The notes below the pieces were generated by a model that saw nothing but the letters and a program-made list of their open reading frames with translations, searched no databases and had not been told where the DNA came from. The position numbers were made by a program, and so were the translations under genes. A stretch of DNA of 64,000 nt from contig CADEFT010000003.1 in assembly GCA_902826685.1 (NCBI GenBank), positions 223,077 through 287,076 on the forward strand, read 5' to 3'. Shown in pieces: positions 48,286-55,185 of this stretch. How positions within the stretch are numbered: position 1 is the first letter of the stretch; each line of letters starts with the position of its first letter. This DNA is from an uncultured Acidobacteriota bacterium (GTDB lineage Bacteria; Acidobacteriota; Terriglobia; Bryobacterales; Bryobacteraceae).

Positions 48286-49122
48286 CTATTCGCCGGCGGG
48301 CATAGGCCTGGGGGTTGCGTCGCCCTCGCTGAGTCCCATGGCCCACTTGATTCCCTCCAGCCACATTTGCTGAATATCGCGGCGGTCCCAAACCTCTTCG
48401 CGATGACCCAGCGTGCTGTAGAACACCCGCCCTTTCCCGTAACGGCGGACCCAACTGACGGCGAAGTCCTTATCGGTACGGTTCACGTTCTTGCGCCCGA
48501 GGTCGATCTTCGACGCATCGAGCCGCATCAGCACCCGCACGCGATCGCGCGAGTAATCCTTGAACTGATAGATCTCGTCGTGAACCGTGAAGGTCGGCGG
48601 CAGATGGCGCGTCGCCGGGAACGTGCGGTCCTCGACGATGACCGGAGCGTCGAACTGATTCCACGGATGATGATCGAAGTAACCGCCCACCATCTCCCCG
48701 TATTCCGGCCATTTGTAGAGCGTATCGGCGGCGCTGTGCGATCCGATGTAGCCTTTGCCATCGTCTTTCACAAAGCTCAGCAGATCGCGCTTCTGGTCGT
48801 CGCTCAGATCCAGTTCCCCGGTCGTGTAAAAGAAGATCGCATCGAAATAGTCGAGATTCTTGGCATTGCCGCCGAGTTTCTTCTTAGTCAGCAGCTCCGT
48901 GTCGGTACGGATGTAGGTGTCGTAAAGGCCGGATTCCTGCCCGATCTTCCATACCGTGGCGAGCCCGTGCGACGTCGCGTCATGCTGGAATCCCTTCACC
49001 TGGCCGATGGCCAGCAGTTTCTTCTTCTTGGCGGGCGCAGCCTTAGGCGCCTGGGCGGTCAACGGCACCAGGACCGCGGCCAGCGCGGCGGCGGCGAATA
49101 GAGCGAACTTGGCCAATCGCAT
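48286..49122 (-). CDS. Secreted ThuA-like domain protein
   Basis: The 278-aa protein has a signal peptide (FALFAAAALAAVLVPLTAQA) and a ThuA GATase-like domain: LAIGQVKGFQHDATSHGLAT, DAIFFYTTGELDLSDDQKRD, YIGSHSAADTLYKWPEYGEM, VGGYFDHHPWNQF, WVRRYGKGRVFYSTLGHREE. ThuA proteins occur in sugar-catabolism contexts and often in secreted form in Acidobacteria. ATG 49122 starts directly at the signal peptide. It is divergent from the hydrolase at 49188. Confidence 0.87.
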   Translation of the reverse strand: MRLAKFALFAAAALAAVLVPLTAQAPKAAPAKKKKLLAIGQVKGFQHDATSHGLATVWKIGQESGLYDTYIRTDTELLTKKKLGGNAKNLDYFDAIFFYTTGELDLSDDQKRDLLSFVKDDGKGYIGSHSAADTLYKWPEYGEMVGGYFDHHPWNQFDAPVIVEDRTFPATRHLPPTFTVHDEIYQFKDYSRDRVRVLMRLDASKIDLGRKNVNRTDKDFAVSWVRRYGKGRVFYSTLGHREEVWDRRDIQQMWLEGIKWAMGLSEGDATPRPMPAGE

Positions 49123-49187
49123 ATGGCCGCCATCTTCCCACCGCCCGCGCCCATGCCGCAACCGGGCGGGAATGCTATGATTCCGCC

Positions 49188-49994
49188 GTGACGCACCTGA
49201 TCCTGATTGCCGCCGCCTCGCTTTTCGCGGCCGATCCCCCGGGCCTGCCGATCTGGCCGGGCGACACCGCCGCCGATCGCGAGGAATCGTTCATCGGCCC
49301 CAACGACACCCATCGCCGCATCCGCAACGTGAATCGTCCGTCGATCACGCCGCTGCTGGCCGATCCCGCCAAAGCCACCGGCGCCGCGATCGTCATCCTG
49401 CCGGGCGGCGGGTTCCGCCACCTTGCCATCGACAAGGAAGGCTTCGACCTCGCGCGCTGGTTGAACACGCTTGGCGTGGCGGGCTTCGTGGTCAAGTATC
49501 GCGTCACGCCGGTGGGTAGGGATTCACCGGCCGATCGCGACGAAGCCAAGCAAAGCGGTGTCGCCGATACCCGCGAGGCCATCCGTCTCGTGCGCGCCCG
49601 CGCCAGAGAATGGAATCTCGACCCAAAGCGTATCGGAGTCATCGGCTTCTCCGCCGGCGGCTATCACGCGGCTTCGGCCGCCCGCAAGTTCACCGCCGAA
49701 AACCGCCCGGATTTCGCGGCCTGCATTTATCCCGCCGCTCCGGAACAATTGGATTACCCGGCCGATGCGCCGCCGGTCTTCCTGGTGCACGCCGACGACG
49801 ACCGGCTGGCCGCCGGAGCGAATTCCGTGAAGATCTACCTGGCGTTGAAGGAAGCGAAGGTGCCCACCGAGATGCATATCTTCGCCAAAGGCGGCCACGG
49901 TTTCGGCATGACGAAATCCGGCGCGCCCACCGATGGCTGGACGGATCGCTTTCAGGAATGGATGGGCGGGATGGGCCTGTTAAGGCGCAATTGA
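49188..49994 (+). CDS. Secreted alpha/beta hydrolase (acetyl-xylan-esterase-like)
   Basis: The 268-aa protein has a short signal peptide (HLILIAAASLFAADPP) and an alpha/beta fold: oxyanion AIVILPGGGFRHLAIDKEGF, nucleophile RIGVIGFSAGGYHAAS, acid in VFLVHADDDRLAAG and His in KGGHGFGM. Such enzymes remove acyl groups from plant or bacterial polysaccharides. The start is GTG 49188. No catalytic residue is missing. Confidence 0.85.
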   Translation: MTHLILIAAASLFAADPPGLPIWPGDTAADREESFIGPNDTHRRIRNVNRPSITPLLADPAKATGAAIVILPGGGFRHLAIDKEGFDLARWLNTLGVAGFVVKYRVTPVGRDSPADRDEAKQSGVADTREAIRLVRARAREWNLDPKRIGVIGFSAGGYHAASAARKFTAENRPDFAACIYPAAPEQLDYPADAPPVFLVHADDDRLAAGANSVKIYLALKEAKVPTEMHIFAKGGHGFGMTKSGAPTDGWTDRFQEWMGGMGLLRRN

Positions 49995-50084
49995 GGAAGT
50001 CCCTGGGTGGGCCATCGGTCTTCGAACCCCTCAACATAATGGCGTATTAGAGGAGCTATTCGTTTCGGCCCAATCTAAAACGGC

Positions 50085-50099
50085 TACAATCATAGTGTT
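50085..50099 (+). promoter_or_regulatory. TACAAT -10 box of a near-leaderless TA transcript
   Basis: TACAAT at 50085-50090 ends 9 nt before the ATG of the DUF433 gene, so a transcript from it would start about 3 nt before the start codon. No good -35 is seen. The same TACAAT-9 nt-ATG arrangement precedes the small gene at 36029. Confidence 0.4.
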
Positions 50100-50312
50100 A
50101 TGAAGAGTGCAGTCGTCGTTTCGGACCCGGAGATTATGCACGGAACACCGTGCTTCCAGGGGACACGAGTGCCCTTCAAGAACCTGATGGATTACCTTGA
50201 GGGTGGCTATTCGTTGGACGAGTTCCTACGTCAGTTCCCCACCGTGTCGCGCGAACAAGCGGTCCAGGCGCTTGAGGAGGCCAAGGATTCGCTGCTCGCC
50301 AAGATCGCATGA
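50100..50312 (+). CDS. DUF433-family antitoxin (second copy)
   Basis: The 70-aa protein shows the DUF433 signature VVVSDPEIMHGTPCFQGTRV, PFKNLMDYLEGGYSLDEFLR and QFPTVSREQAVQALEEA. It is shorter and diverged from the copy at 13553, so the two are separate acquisitions. It overlaps the toxin gene by 4 bp (ATGA). Confidence 0.9.
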   Translation: MKSAVVVSDPEIMHGTPCFQGTRVPFKNLMDYLEGGYSLDEFLRQFPTVSREQAVQALEEAKDSLLAKIA

Positions 50313-50629
50313 AGATCTTGCTGGACGAGTGCTTGCCGATTGATTTCCGCCATTCCTTTCCCGACCACGAAGTGCATAGCGCCGAATGGGCGGGCTTCAA
50401 GGGCATGAAGAACGGGAAGTTGCTTCGCGCCGCCGAAGATGGCGGCTACGAGGTATTTCTCACAACTGATCAAGGAATTCCACATCAGCAGAGCGCGACT
50501 GATCGACGGATATCGGTTCTGGTCTTGTGCGCCGCCACGAACAAGATCGGCGACCTCGTGCCGCTCGTTCCTTCCGTTCAAGCGGAGTTGGCCAAGCTTC
50601 CGCTCGGTTGTGTAGTTTTCGTCCGTTGA
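50309..50629 (+). CDS. DUF5615 PIN-like toxin (second copy)
   Basis: The 106-aa protein begins MKILLDECLPIDFRHSFPDH, the canonical DUF5615 start with catalytic acidic residues, followed by EVHSAEWAGFKGMKNGKLLR, VFLTTDQGIPHQQ and a C-terminal helix. It is the likely toxic ribonuclease of the pair. Confidence 0.9.
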   Translation: MKILLDECLPIDFRHSFPDHEVHSAEWAGFKGMKNGKLLRAAEDGGYEVFLTTDQGIPHQQSATDRRISVLVLCAATNKIGDLVPLVPSVQAELAKLPLGCVVFVR

Positions 50630-50707
50630 GTCAATCCCAATAGTCCCTCGACCGCCGTCACGCGGATGTGATTGGCGTTACTCAGGAGTCGGGGAGAATT
50701 GAGCGGA

Positions 50708-51220
50708 ATGGAGCCAATCGTACTCAATGATGGCGTGATCATGTTGCGGGGGTTGCGCCCTGAGGACGCCGCCGCCCATCTGGCTGGTGAAGACTGGGCC
50801 ATGGCCCACTGGTTGAGCGGTGGAACAAGCACTTTAGCGTCTGTCAGACGGCACATCGACGATTCGCTGGATCAGTGGCGGTTGGGTGGGCCCCGGCGGT
50901 CGTTCGGGATATTCGACTGCCGAACAGAAGTCCTGGTCGGCTCTGCAGAGGCGAATTTGTCTCTTCCGGTACTCCGCGCCGGGCAAGCCAACCTGTCCTA
51001 CGGCGTCTTCCCTGATTGGCGTGGGAAGGGGATCGCAGGTAGGGCCATCGCATTGGTCTGTCGCTACCTGCGGGACTCGACGGACGTGCGACAGGCAGTG
51101 CTCAGAGTCACACCGCAGAATGGCGCATCCATACGTGTGGCGGAGAAAGCTGGATTCTTGCTCGTTGGGCCAGTGCGAGAATCTGACGGTCCGATGCTTC
51201 ACTTCGTCCTCGACCTATGA
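50708..51220 (+). CDS. GNAT-family N-acetyltransferase
   Basis: The 170-aa protein has the GNAT acetyl-CoA signature LSYGVFPDWRGKGIAGRAI (R/QxxGxG) and the following helix RVTPQNGASIRVAEKAGF, as in RimJ/RimL-type enzymes. ATG 50708 has GGGGAG about 10 nt upstream; the longer open frame from 50672 is less likely. It transfers an acetyl group to an amine; the target is unknown. It is part of the accessory patch. Confidence 0.85.
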   Translation: MEPIVLNDGVIMLRGLRPEDAAAHLAGEDWAMAHWLSGGTSTLASVRRHIDDSLDQWRLGGPRRSFGIFDCRTEVLVGSAEANLSLPVLRAGQANLSYGVFPDWRGKGIAGRAIALVCRYLRDSTDVRQAVLRVTPQNGASIRVAEKAGFLLVGPVRESDGPMLHFVLDL

Positions 51221-51242
51221 TGCCAACTCGCGAGATGTCGTT

Positions 51243-51880
51243 GCTGCGTAGAGCCATCATCAGACGCCTGAATCAGAAATCTGCTCGTCACCCGCGCCAA
51301 GCCCCCATCTCCTCGCCGCCGTTTGACACAATAGTTTTTTCATGACGCTTTCGTTCGCTCTCGTCGCGGCCAGCGCTTTCGCATCCGAGCCCGCGTCGAT
51401 CTTCGAAGAGAAAGTCCGGCCGCTGCTCGCCGCCCGATGTTTCGGCTGCCACGGCGACGCCCGGGTCAGCGGACTGCGCCTCGACTCGCGCGCAGGCATG
51501 CTCGCCGGCGGCCGGCTGGGTCCCGCCATCGTCCCCGGCGATCCGAATGCCAGCCTGCTCCTGCAGGCCGTCACGCACACCCACGCGCGCCTCAAGATGC
51601 CGCCCGCCGAGCGCCTGCCCGCCGCCGAAATCGAAACCCTCCGCCAGTGGATCGCTGCCGGAGCGTCATGGCCGGAATCGAAAGCCGCCGCCACCACGGG
51701 GAAAATCAACGCCTCCCAACGCGCCTTCTGGTCCTTCGTCCCGCTGCGGAAACCGCCCGCGGCCACCATCGATTCCCTGATCGCCGCCAAACTGCGCCAG
51801 GCCGGCATCGAGCCCGCGCCCAAAGCCGATGCCCGCACCCTCGCCCGCCGCGCCGCCTACGATCTCACCGGACTCCCGCC
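51243..51880. repeat. 638-bp direct repeat, copy 1 (5' end of cytochrome gene)
   Basis: This segment is essentially identical to 54548-55185 (one mismatch noticed, 51270). It covers 99 bp upstream plus the first ~180 codons of the planctomycete-type cytochrome gene. The copies are in the same orientation, 3305 bp apart, and copy 1 ends abruptly within the gene. Confidence 0.95.
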
Positions 51881-52052
51881 CCGTCCCTCTGCGGATCAAC
51901 CCGCTTGCTGCTTTCCGGACCAGCCCGGCCTCCGTCATCTGTCCCATCGGGCCATTACAGCGTCCCCGAGCCCCTCTTCACCTTACCCGCGAATCCGCCG
52001 CCACCGGTTTCATGATCCCGTGGCTATGCCGCTCCTCGTCGAAACCGGGTAA
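51342..52052 (+). pseudogene. Truncated duplicate of the cytochrome/DUF1549 gene
   Basis: The first ~180 codons equal those of the intact gene at 54647, including the CFGCH heme motif, then the frame runs into unrelated sequence and stops at 52052. It retains the start region but lacks most of DUF1549 and all of DUF1553. From 51881 to 52207 I see no credible gene; 52150-52165 is a 16-bp word also at 50673-50688. Confidence 0.9.
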
Positions 52053-52207
52053 GATTTTTATGGCTGGATTCTAGCGAATTTCGAACCGCCCATCTGTGGA
52101 GCCGCCGGCGATTGTCTTCGAATCGGCCATACACGACCGCTGCGCACAATGGCGTTACTCAGGAGCTATGTCGTTATGCTGCCCGGAACCGCTATAAACC
52201 GAATGAC

Positions 52208-52489
52208 TTAGGCGGCTTCGAGGTCGAAACGAACGCGGCATCCCAGAGCCGTCGCGATGTTCACTAGAGCGTCGAGTGAGAACCGGGATACCCGGCCGCG
52301 GAGCAGATCGTTGATGCGCGGTTGGGTGACGCCGCAGTGGCCGGCGGCCTCGGCTTGCGTCCAACCGTGTTTCTCCACGTGCGCCGCGATCTTCTGCATC
52401 AGTTCCGCTCTCGATCTCAGGTTTGCGGCCTGCTCTGGCGTATCCGCGATCGCGTCCCAAACGCTCGCATAGCTTTCCGTCTTTTTCAT
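52208..52489 (-). CDS. HigA-like XRE antitoxin
   Basis: The 93-aa protein contains an XRE helix-turn-helix (WTQAEAAGHCGVTQPRINDL, LLRGRVSRFSLDALVNIATA). It is the second gene of the pair and overlaps the toxin gene by 4 bp (ATGA), the toxin-first order typical of higBA. It should neutralise the toxin and bind the palindrome at 52823-52840. Confidence 0.85.
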   Translation of the reverse strand: MKKTESYASVWDAIADTPEQAANLRSRAELMQKIAAHVEKHGWTQAEAAGHCGVTQPRINDLLRGRVSRFSLDALVNIATALGCRVRFDLEAA

Positions 52490-52812
52490 CTCGTGTCTCC
52501 CTTCAACTTCGCCAACCGTTGCCTCGCAATCGCCAAGTCGTTCTTCGATGTCGCCTGAGTCTTTTTCTGAAACGCGTGCAGGACGTAGACCGCGTCGGCG
52601 AGCCTCGCCAGGTAGATGACGCGGTAAGCCCCACTTGGATCACTGACGCGAATCTCCTCGACGCCTTGGCCAATGCTAGGCATCGGCTTGAAATCGTCGG
52701 GCTGACTTCCACGTTGCACTTTGTCGAGTTGATAACCAGCGTCGTGTCGAGCGTCATCCGGAAAGTCCCGTATGCATTTTAGGGAATCGCCGAGGAAGCG
52801 CACGGGTCGCAC
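52486..52812 (-). CDS. RelE/HigB-like (Gp49-type) toxin
   Basis: The 108-aa protein shows the Gp49/HigB pattern VRFLGDSLKCIRDFPDDARH, DAGYQLDKVQRGSQPDDFKP, GVEEIRVSDPSGAYRVIYLA and VYVLHAFQKKTQATSKNDLA. This family cleaves mRNA at the ribosome. GTG 52812 was chosen because a longer frame (to 52878) would read through the promoter and operator. A transcript from the predicted promoter would begin at this GTG. Confidence 0.85.
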   Translation of the reverse strand: MRPVRFLGDSLKCIRDFPDDARHDAGYQLDKVQRGSQPDDFKPMPSIGQGVEEIRVSDPSGAYRVIYLARLADAVYVLHAFQKKTQATSKNDLAIARQRLAKLKGDTR

Positions 52813-52818
52813 AAGGCT

Positions 52819-52847
52819 ATTGTATATCCAACTGGATATAGAGACAA
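52819..52847 (-). promoter_or_regulatory. higBA-type promoter with embedded palindromic operator
   Basis: On the minus strand, TTGTCT (52842-52847) and TACAAT (52819-52824) have an ideal 17-bp spacer. The spacer holds a perfect palindrome TATATCCA-AC-TGGATATA (52823-52840 on the plus strand). The -10 box ends 6 nt before GTG 52812, so the message is probably leaderless. This is the expected layout for HigA autorepression. Confidence 0.7.
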
Positions 52848-53036
52848 GAACTCCATCCCGAAACGTCTGGAGCGCCAAGGGTCGGGTGAATTCGCGCAGG
52901 TCCGGCGAACTTGGACCGCCCGACGAGGGTACTGGCTGACCGTCCTGAACTCGACGCCGGTTGGTACGGAGTGGATGCGGGTTCCCAAGATCCGGGTCGG
53001 AACTGCCGTTATGTGGATCTATTCCATCGGAATTGA

Positions 53037-54479
53037 CTATTTCGAATACTGTTCTGCCGGAGAGGCGAGCATCTGCCGCAGATCAGCATGGGACACGTCG
53101 CCGGCCCTTCGTTCGACCAACTGACCGCCAACAAAGAGGAGTACAGTTGGCAATGCGCGGACTTCCAACCTCATCGCAACATTCAGATTTGACATCCCAT
53201 CCAGCTTCCCGACCTTGACCTTGCCCTTGAACTCTCGGGCGACCGCGTCGACCTTCGGCGCGAGCCTCGCGCATCCGGTACAGCCCTTCGACCATACGCT
53301 CACCAACACCGGCATCGCTTCCCGCAGGACATCTTGTTCGAATGAGTCCTCTGAAAACGTGATTGTGTCAGCGCTGTTGTGCGCCGCTGTGGCCGCGACG
53401 AGAATGGCAACTGCGGAGTCGAAATCCTTGCCGGAAAGCATCGAGAGGCCCTCCATACGCCAGCGCAACATTGCCGGCCATTGCGCCCAGTCTGACCACG
53501 CCGCCAATAGAGAGAGCGTAACCTCAGCATCACCAGCGCTCTCGGCGTCCAAGATCGCCATCCAACGCTGCGCAAGATCCCTTGTAGCCTGGCTGGAGGT
53601 GTCCTCGCGTGGGCTGCTGACAACGTCGCGGAACAAGTCAACATGCGCCTGCCAAATGCGCGAGACTTCCTCTGGATCAGTGCTGGAGACTCTTTTCCGC
53701 AACTCAAGGTAGCGAGTCCATGACGACTGGTTGAAATACTTTCTTCGAGCATGGAGTGCAACCTGTTGCAAGAACTCCGTCACCTCCTCAAGATTGAATT
53801 CCGTCAGTGGTTGCTTCATTGCTTCAGGCCAGTTATCCCTGTCTGCCCAGGCCGTCGGCGAGTGCGTTTGAACGCTGGTGTCGCCTTGATACGCCCTCAC
53901 GGAGAGCGCCAGCCAGCGGTCACCCAGATCCTGTGCTGCAGGGCTAGCCGGGTCCGTCTTTAGCAGCGCATTGGCCTCGCGGTATAGGGCGAGCCATTCT
54001 GGAGAAGGTCCTTCTTCGTAAAATTTCTCGCGTTGCGTCCATCCAGCTTCGTTGTAGTACTTCTTCATCGCTTCTATGCCTTCTTGCATGTTGATCACCT
54101 CAATAATCGTTCTCAATAGCGCGGGATTCGCCGGCTCTCCGGGTTTGAGAGACGCCTCCGCAGACTGAATGGCGCGGATGGCGCAGTCGAGTGTCCTTCG
54201 CTTTTCCTCAAGAGCATGGCGTTGGGCTCGTAGGGCGTCTGGCAGCGTCAGCGCTGGCCGATCAAGGAGTACCTTGATCTGCTTTAGCGGGAGGCCCAGA
54301 TATTTGAGCGCGACGATCTGCTCCAGGCGTTCGAGATCGGATTCAAAGTATTCCCGGTATCCGGAGATGGTGCGCTTGGCCGCGAGGAGGCCGACTCGGT
54401 CATAGTGATGCAAAGCCTTGACGGTTACGCCTGCGAGCTTTGCAAACTCATGGATTTTGAGTGAACGGGACGTGCCCAC
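53037..54479 (-). CDS. MerR-family regulator fused to two TipAS-like domains and a thioredoxin domain
   Basis: The 480-aa protein has an N-terminal MerR winged helix (about 7-75: IHEFAKLAGVTVKALHHYDR) and the coiled-coil dimer helix. Two TipAS-like ligand-domain repeats follow (about 137-205, KYYNEAGWTQREKFYEEG; and about 245-322, RKYFNQSSWTRYLELRKR, both ending in an ALxxRWxxL helix). The C-terminal thioredoxin domain (about 375-475) has VSVWSKGCTGCARLAPKVD (C400, C403) and cis-Pro 444 in VRALPTVLLFV. MerR regulators with a fused thioredoxin are not a standard architecture. A redox- or drug-responsive activator is a reasonable guess. The start is GTG 54479. It lies inside the 638-bp repeat interval. 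Confidence 0.88.
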   Translation of the reverse strand: MGTSRSLKIHEFAKLAGVTVKALHHYDRVGLLAAKRTISGYREYFESDLERLEQIVALKYLGLPLKQIKVLLDRPALTLPDALRAQRHALEEKRRTLDCAIRAIQSAEASLKPGEPANPALLRTIIEVINMQEGIEAMKKYYNEAGWTQREKFYEEGPSPEWLALYREANALLKTDPASPAAQDLGDRWLALSVRAYQGDTSVQTHSPTAWADRDNWPEAMKQPLTEFNLEEVTEFLQQVALHARRKYFNQSSWTRYLELRKRVSSTDPEEVSRIWQAHVDLFRDVVSSPREDTSSQATRDLAQRWMAILDAESAGDAEVTLSLLAAWSDWAQWPAMLRWRMEGLSMLSGKDFDSAVAILVAATAAHNSADTITFSEDSFEQDVLREAMPVLVSVWSKGCTGCARLAPKVDAVAREFKGKVKVGKLDGMSNLNVAMRLEVRALPTVLLFVGGQLVERRAGDVSHADLRQMLASPAEQYSK

Positions 54480-54485
54480 AATGAG

Positions 54486-54516
54486 ATTCTCGGCTCTCCC
54501 CCAAGGGCAGAGTCAA
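54486..54516 (-). promoter_or_regulatory. MerR-type promoter with 19-bp spacer and dyad
   Basis: On the minus strand, TTGACT (54511-54516) and GAGAAT (54486-54491) are separated by 19 bp, the over-long spacer typical of MerR-activated promoters. The spacer contains an inverted repeat with CTCT/AGAG outer and CCC/GGG inner arms (54494-54512). The GTG start follows the -10 box by 6 nt. It should be the autoregulatory promoter of the MerR-thioredoxin gene. Confidence 0.72.
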
Positions 54517-54547
54517 GGGCAAAGGCGTCAGACTCGTGATCAGTCGC

Positions 54548-55185
54548 GCTGCGTAGAGCCATCATCAGACGCCCGAATCAGAAATCTGCTCGTCACCCGC
54601 GCCAAGCCCCCATCTCCTCGCCGCCGTTTGACACAATAGTTTTTTCATGACGCTTTCGTTCGCTCTCGTCGCGGCCAGCGCTTTCGCATCCGAGCCCGCG
54701 TCGATCTTCGAAGAGAAAGTCCGGCCGCTGCTCGCCGCCCGATGTTTCGGCTGCCACGGCGACGCCCGGGTCAGCGGACTGCGCCTCGACTCGCGCGCAG
54801 GCATGCTCGCCGGCGGCCGGCTGGGTCCCGCCATCGTCCCCGGCGATCCGAATGCCAGCCTGCTCCTGCAGGCCGTCACGCACACCCACGCGCGCCTCAA
54901 GATGCCGCCCGCCGAGCGCCTGCCCGCCGCCGAAATCGAAACCCTCCGCCAGTGGATCGCTGCCGGAGCGTCATGGCCGGAATCGAAAGCCGCCGCCACC
55001 ACGGGGAAAATCAACGCCTCCCAACGCGCCTTCTGGTCCTTCGTCCCGCTGCGGAAACCGCCCGCGGCCACCATCGATTCCCTGATCGCCGCCAAACTGC
55101 GCCAGGCCGGCATCGAGCCCGCGCCCAAAGCCGATGCCCGCACCCTCGCCCGCCGCGCCGCCTACGATCTCACCGGACTCCCGCC
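54548..55185. repeat. 638-bp direct repeat, copy 2 (in intact gene)
   Basis: This is the partner of 51243-51880. It contains the native upstream region and first third of the intact gene, whose reading frame continues without interruption. Confidence 0.95.

Noticed and set aside
48286..48454. 62-codon minus-strand frame at the ThuA 3' end
   Set aside because: It overlaps the ThuA coding frame and lacks any support.
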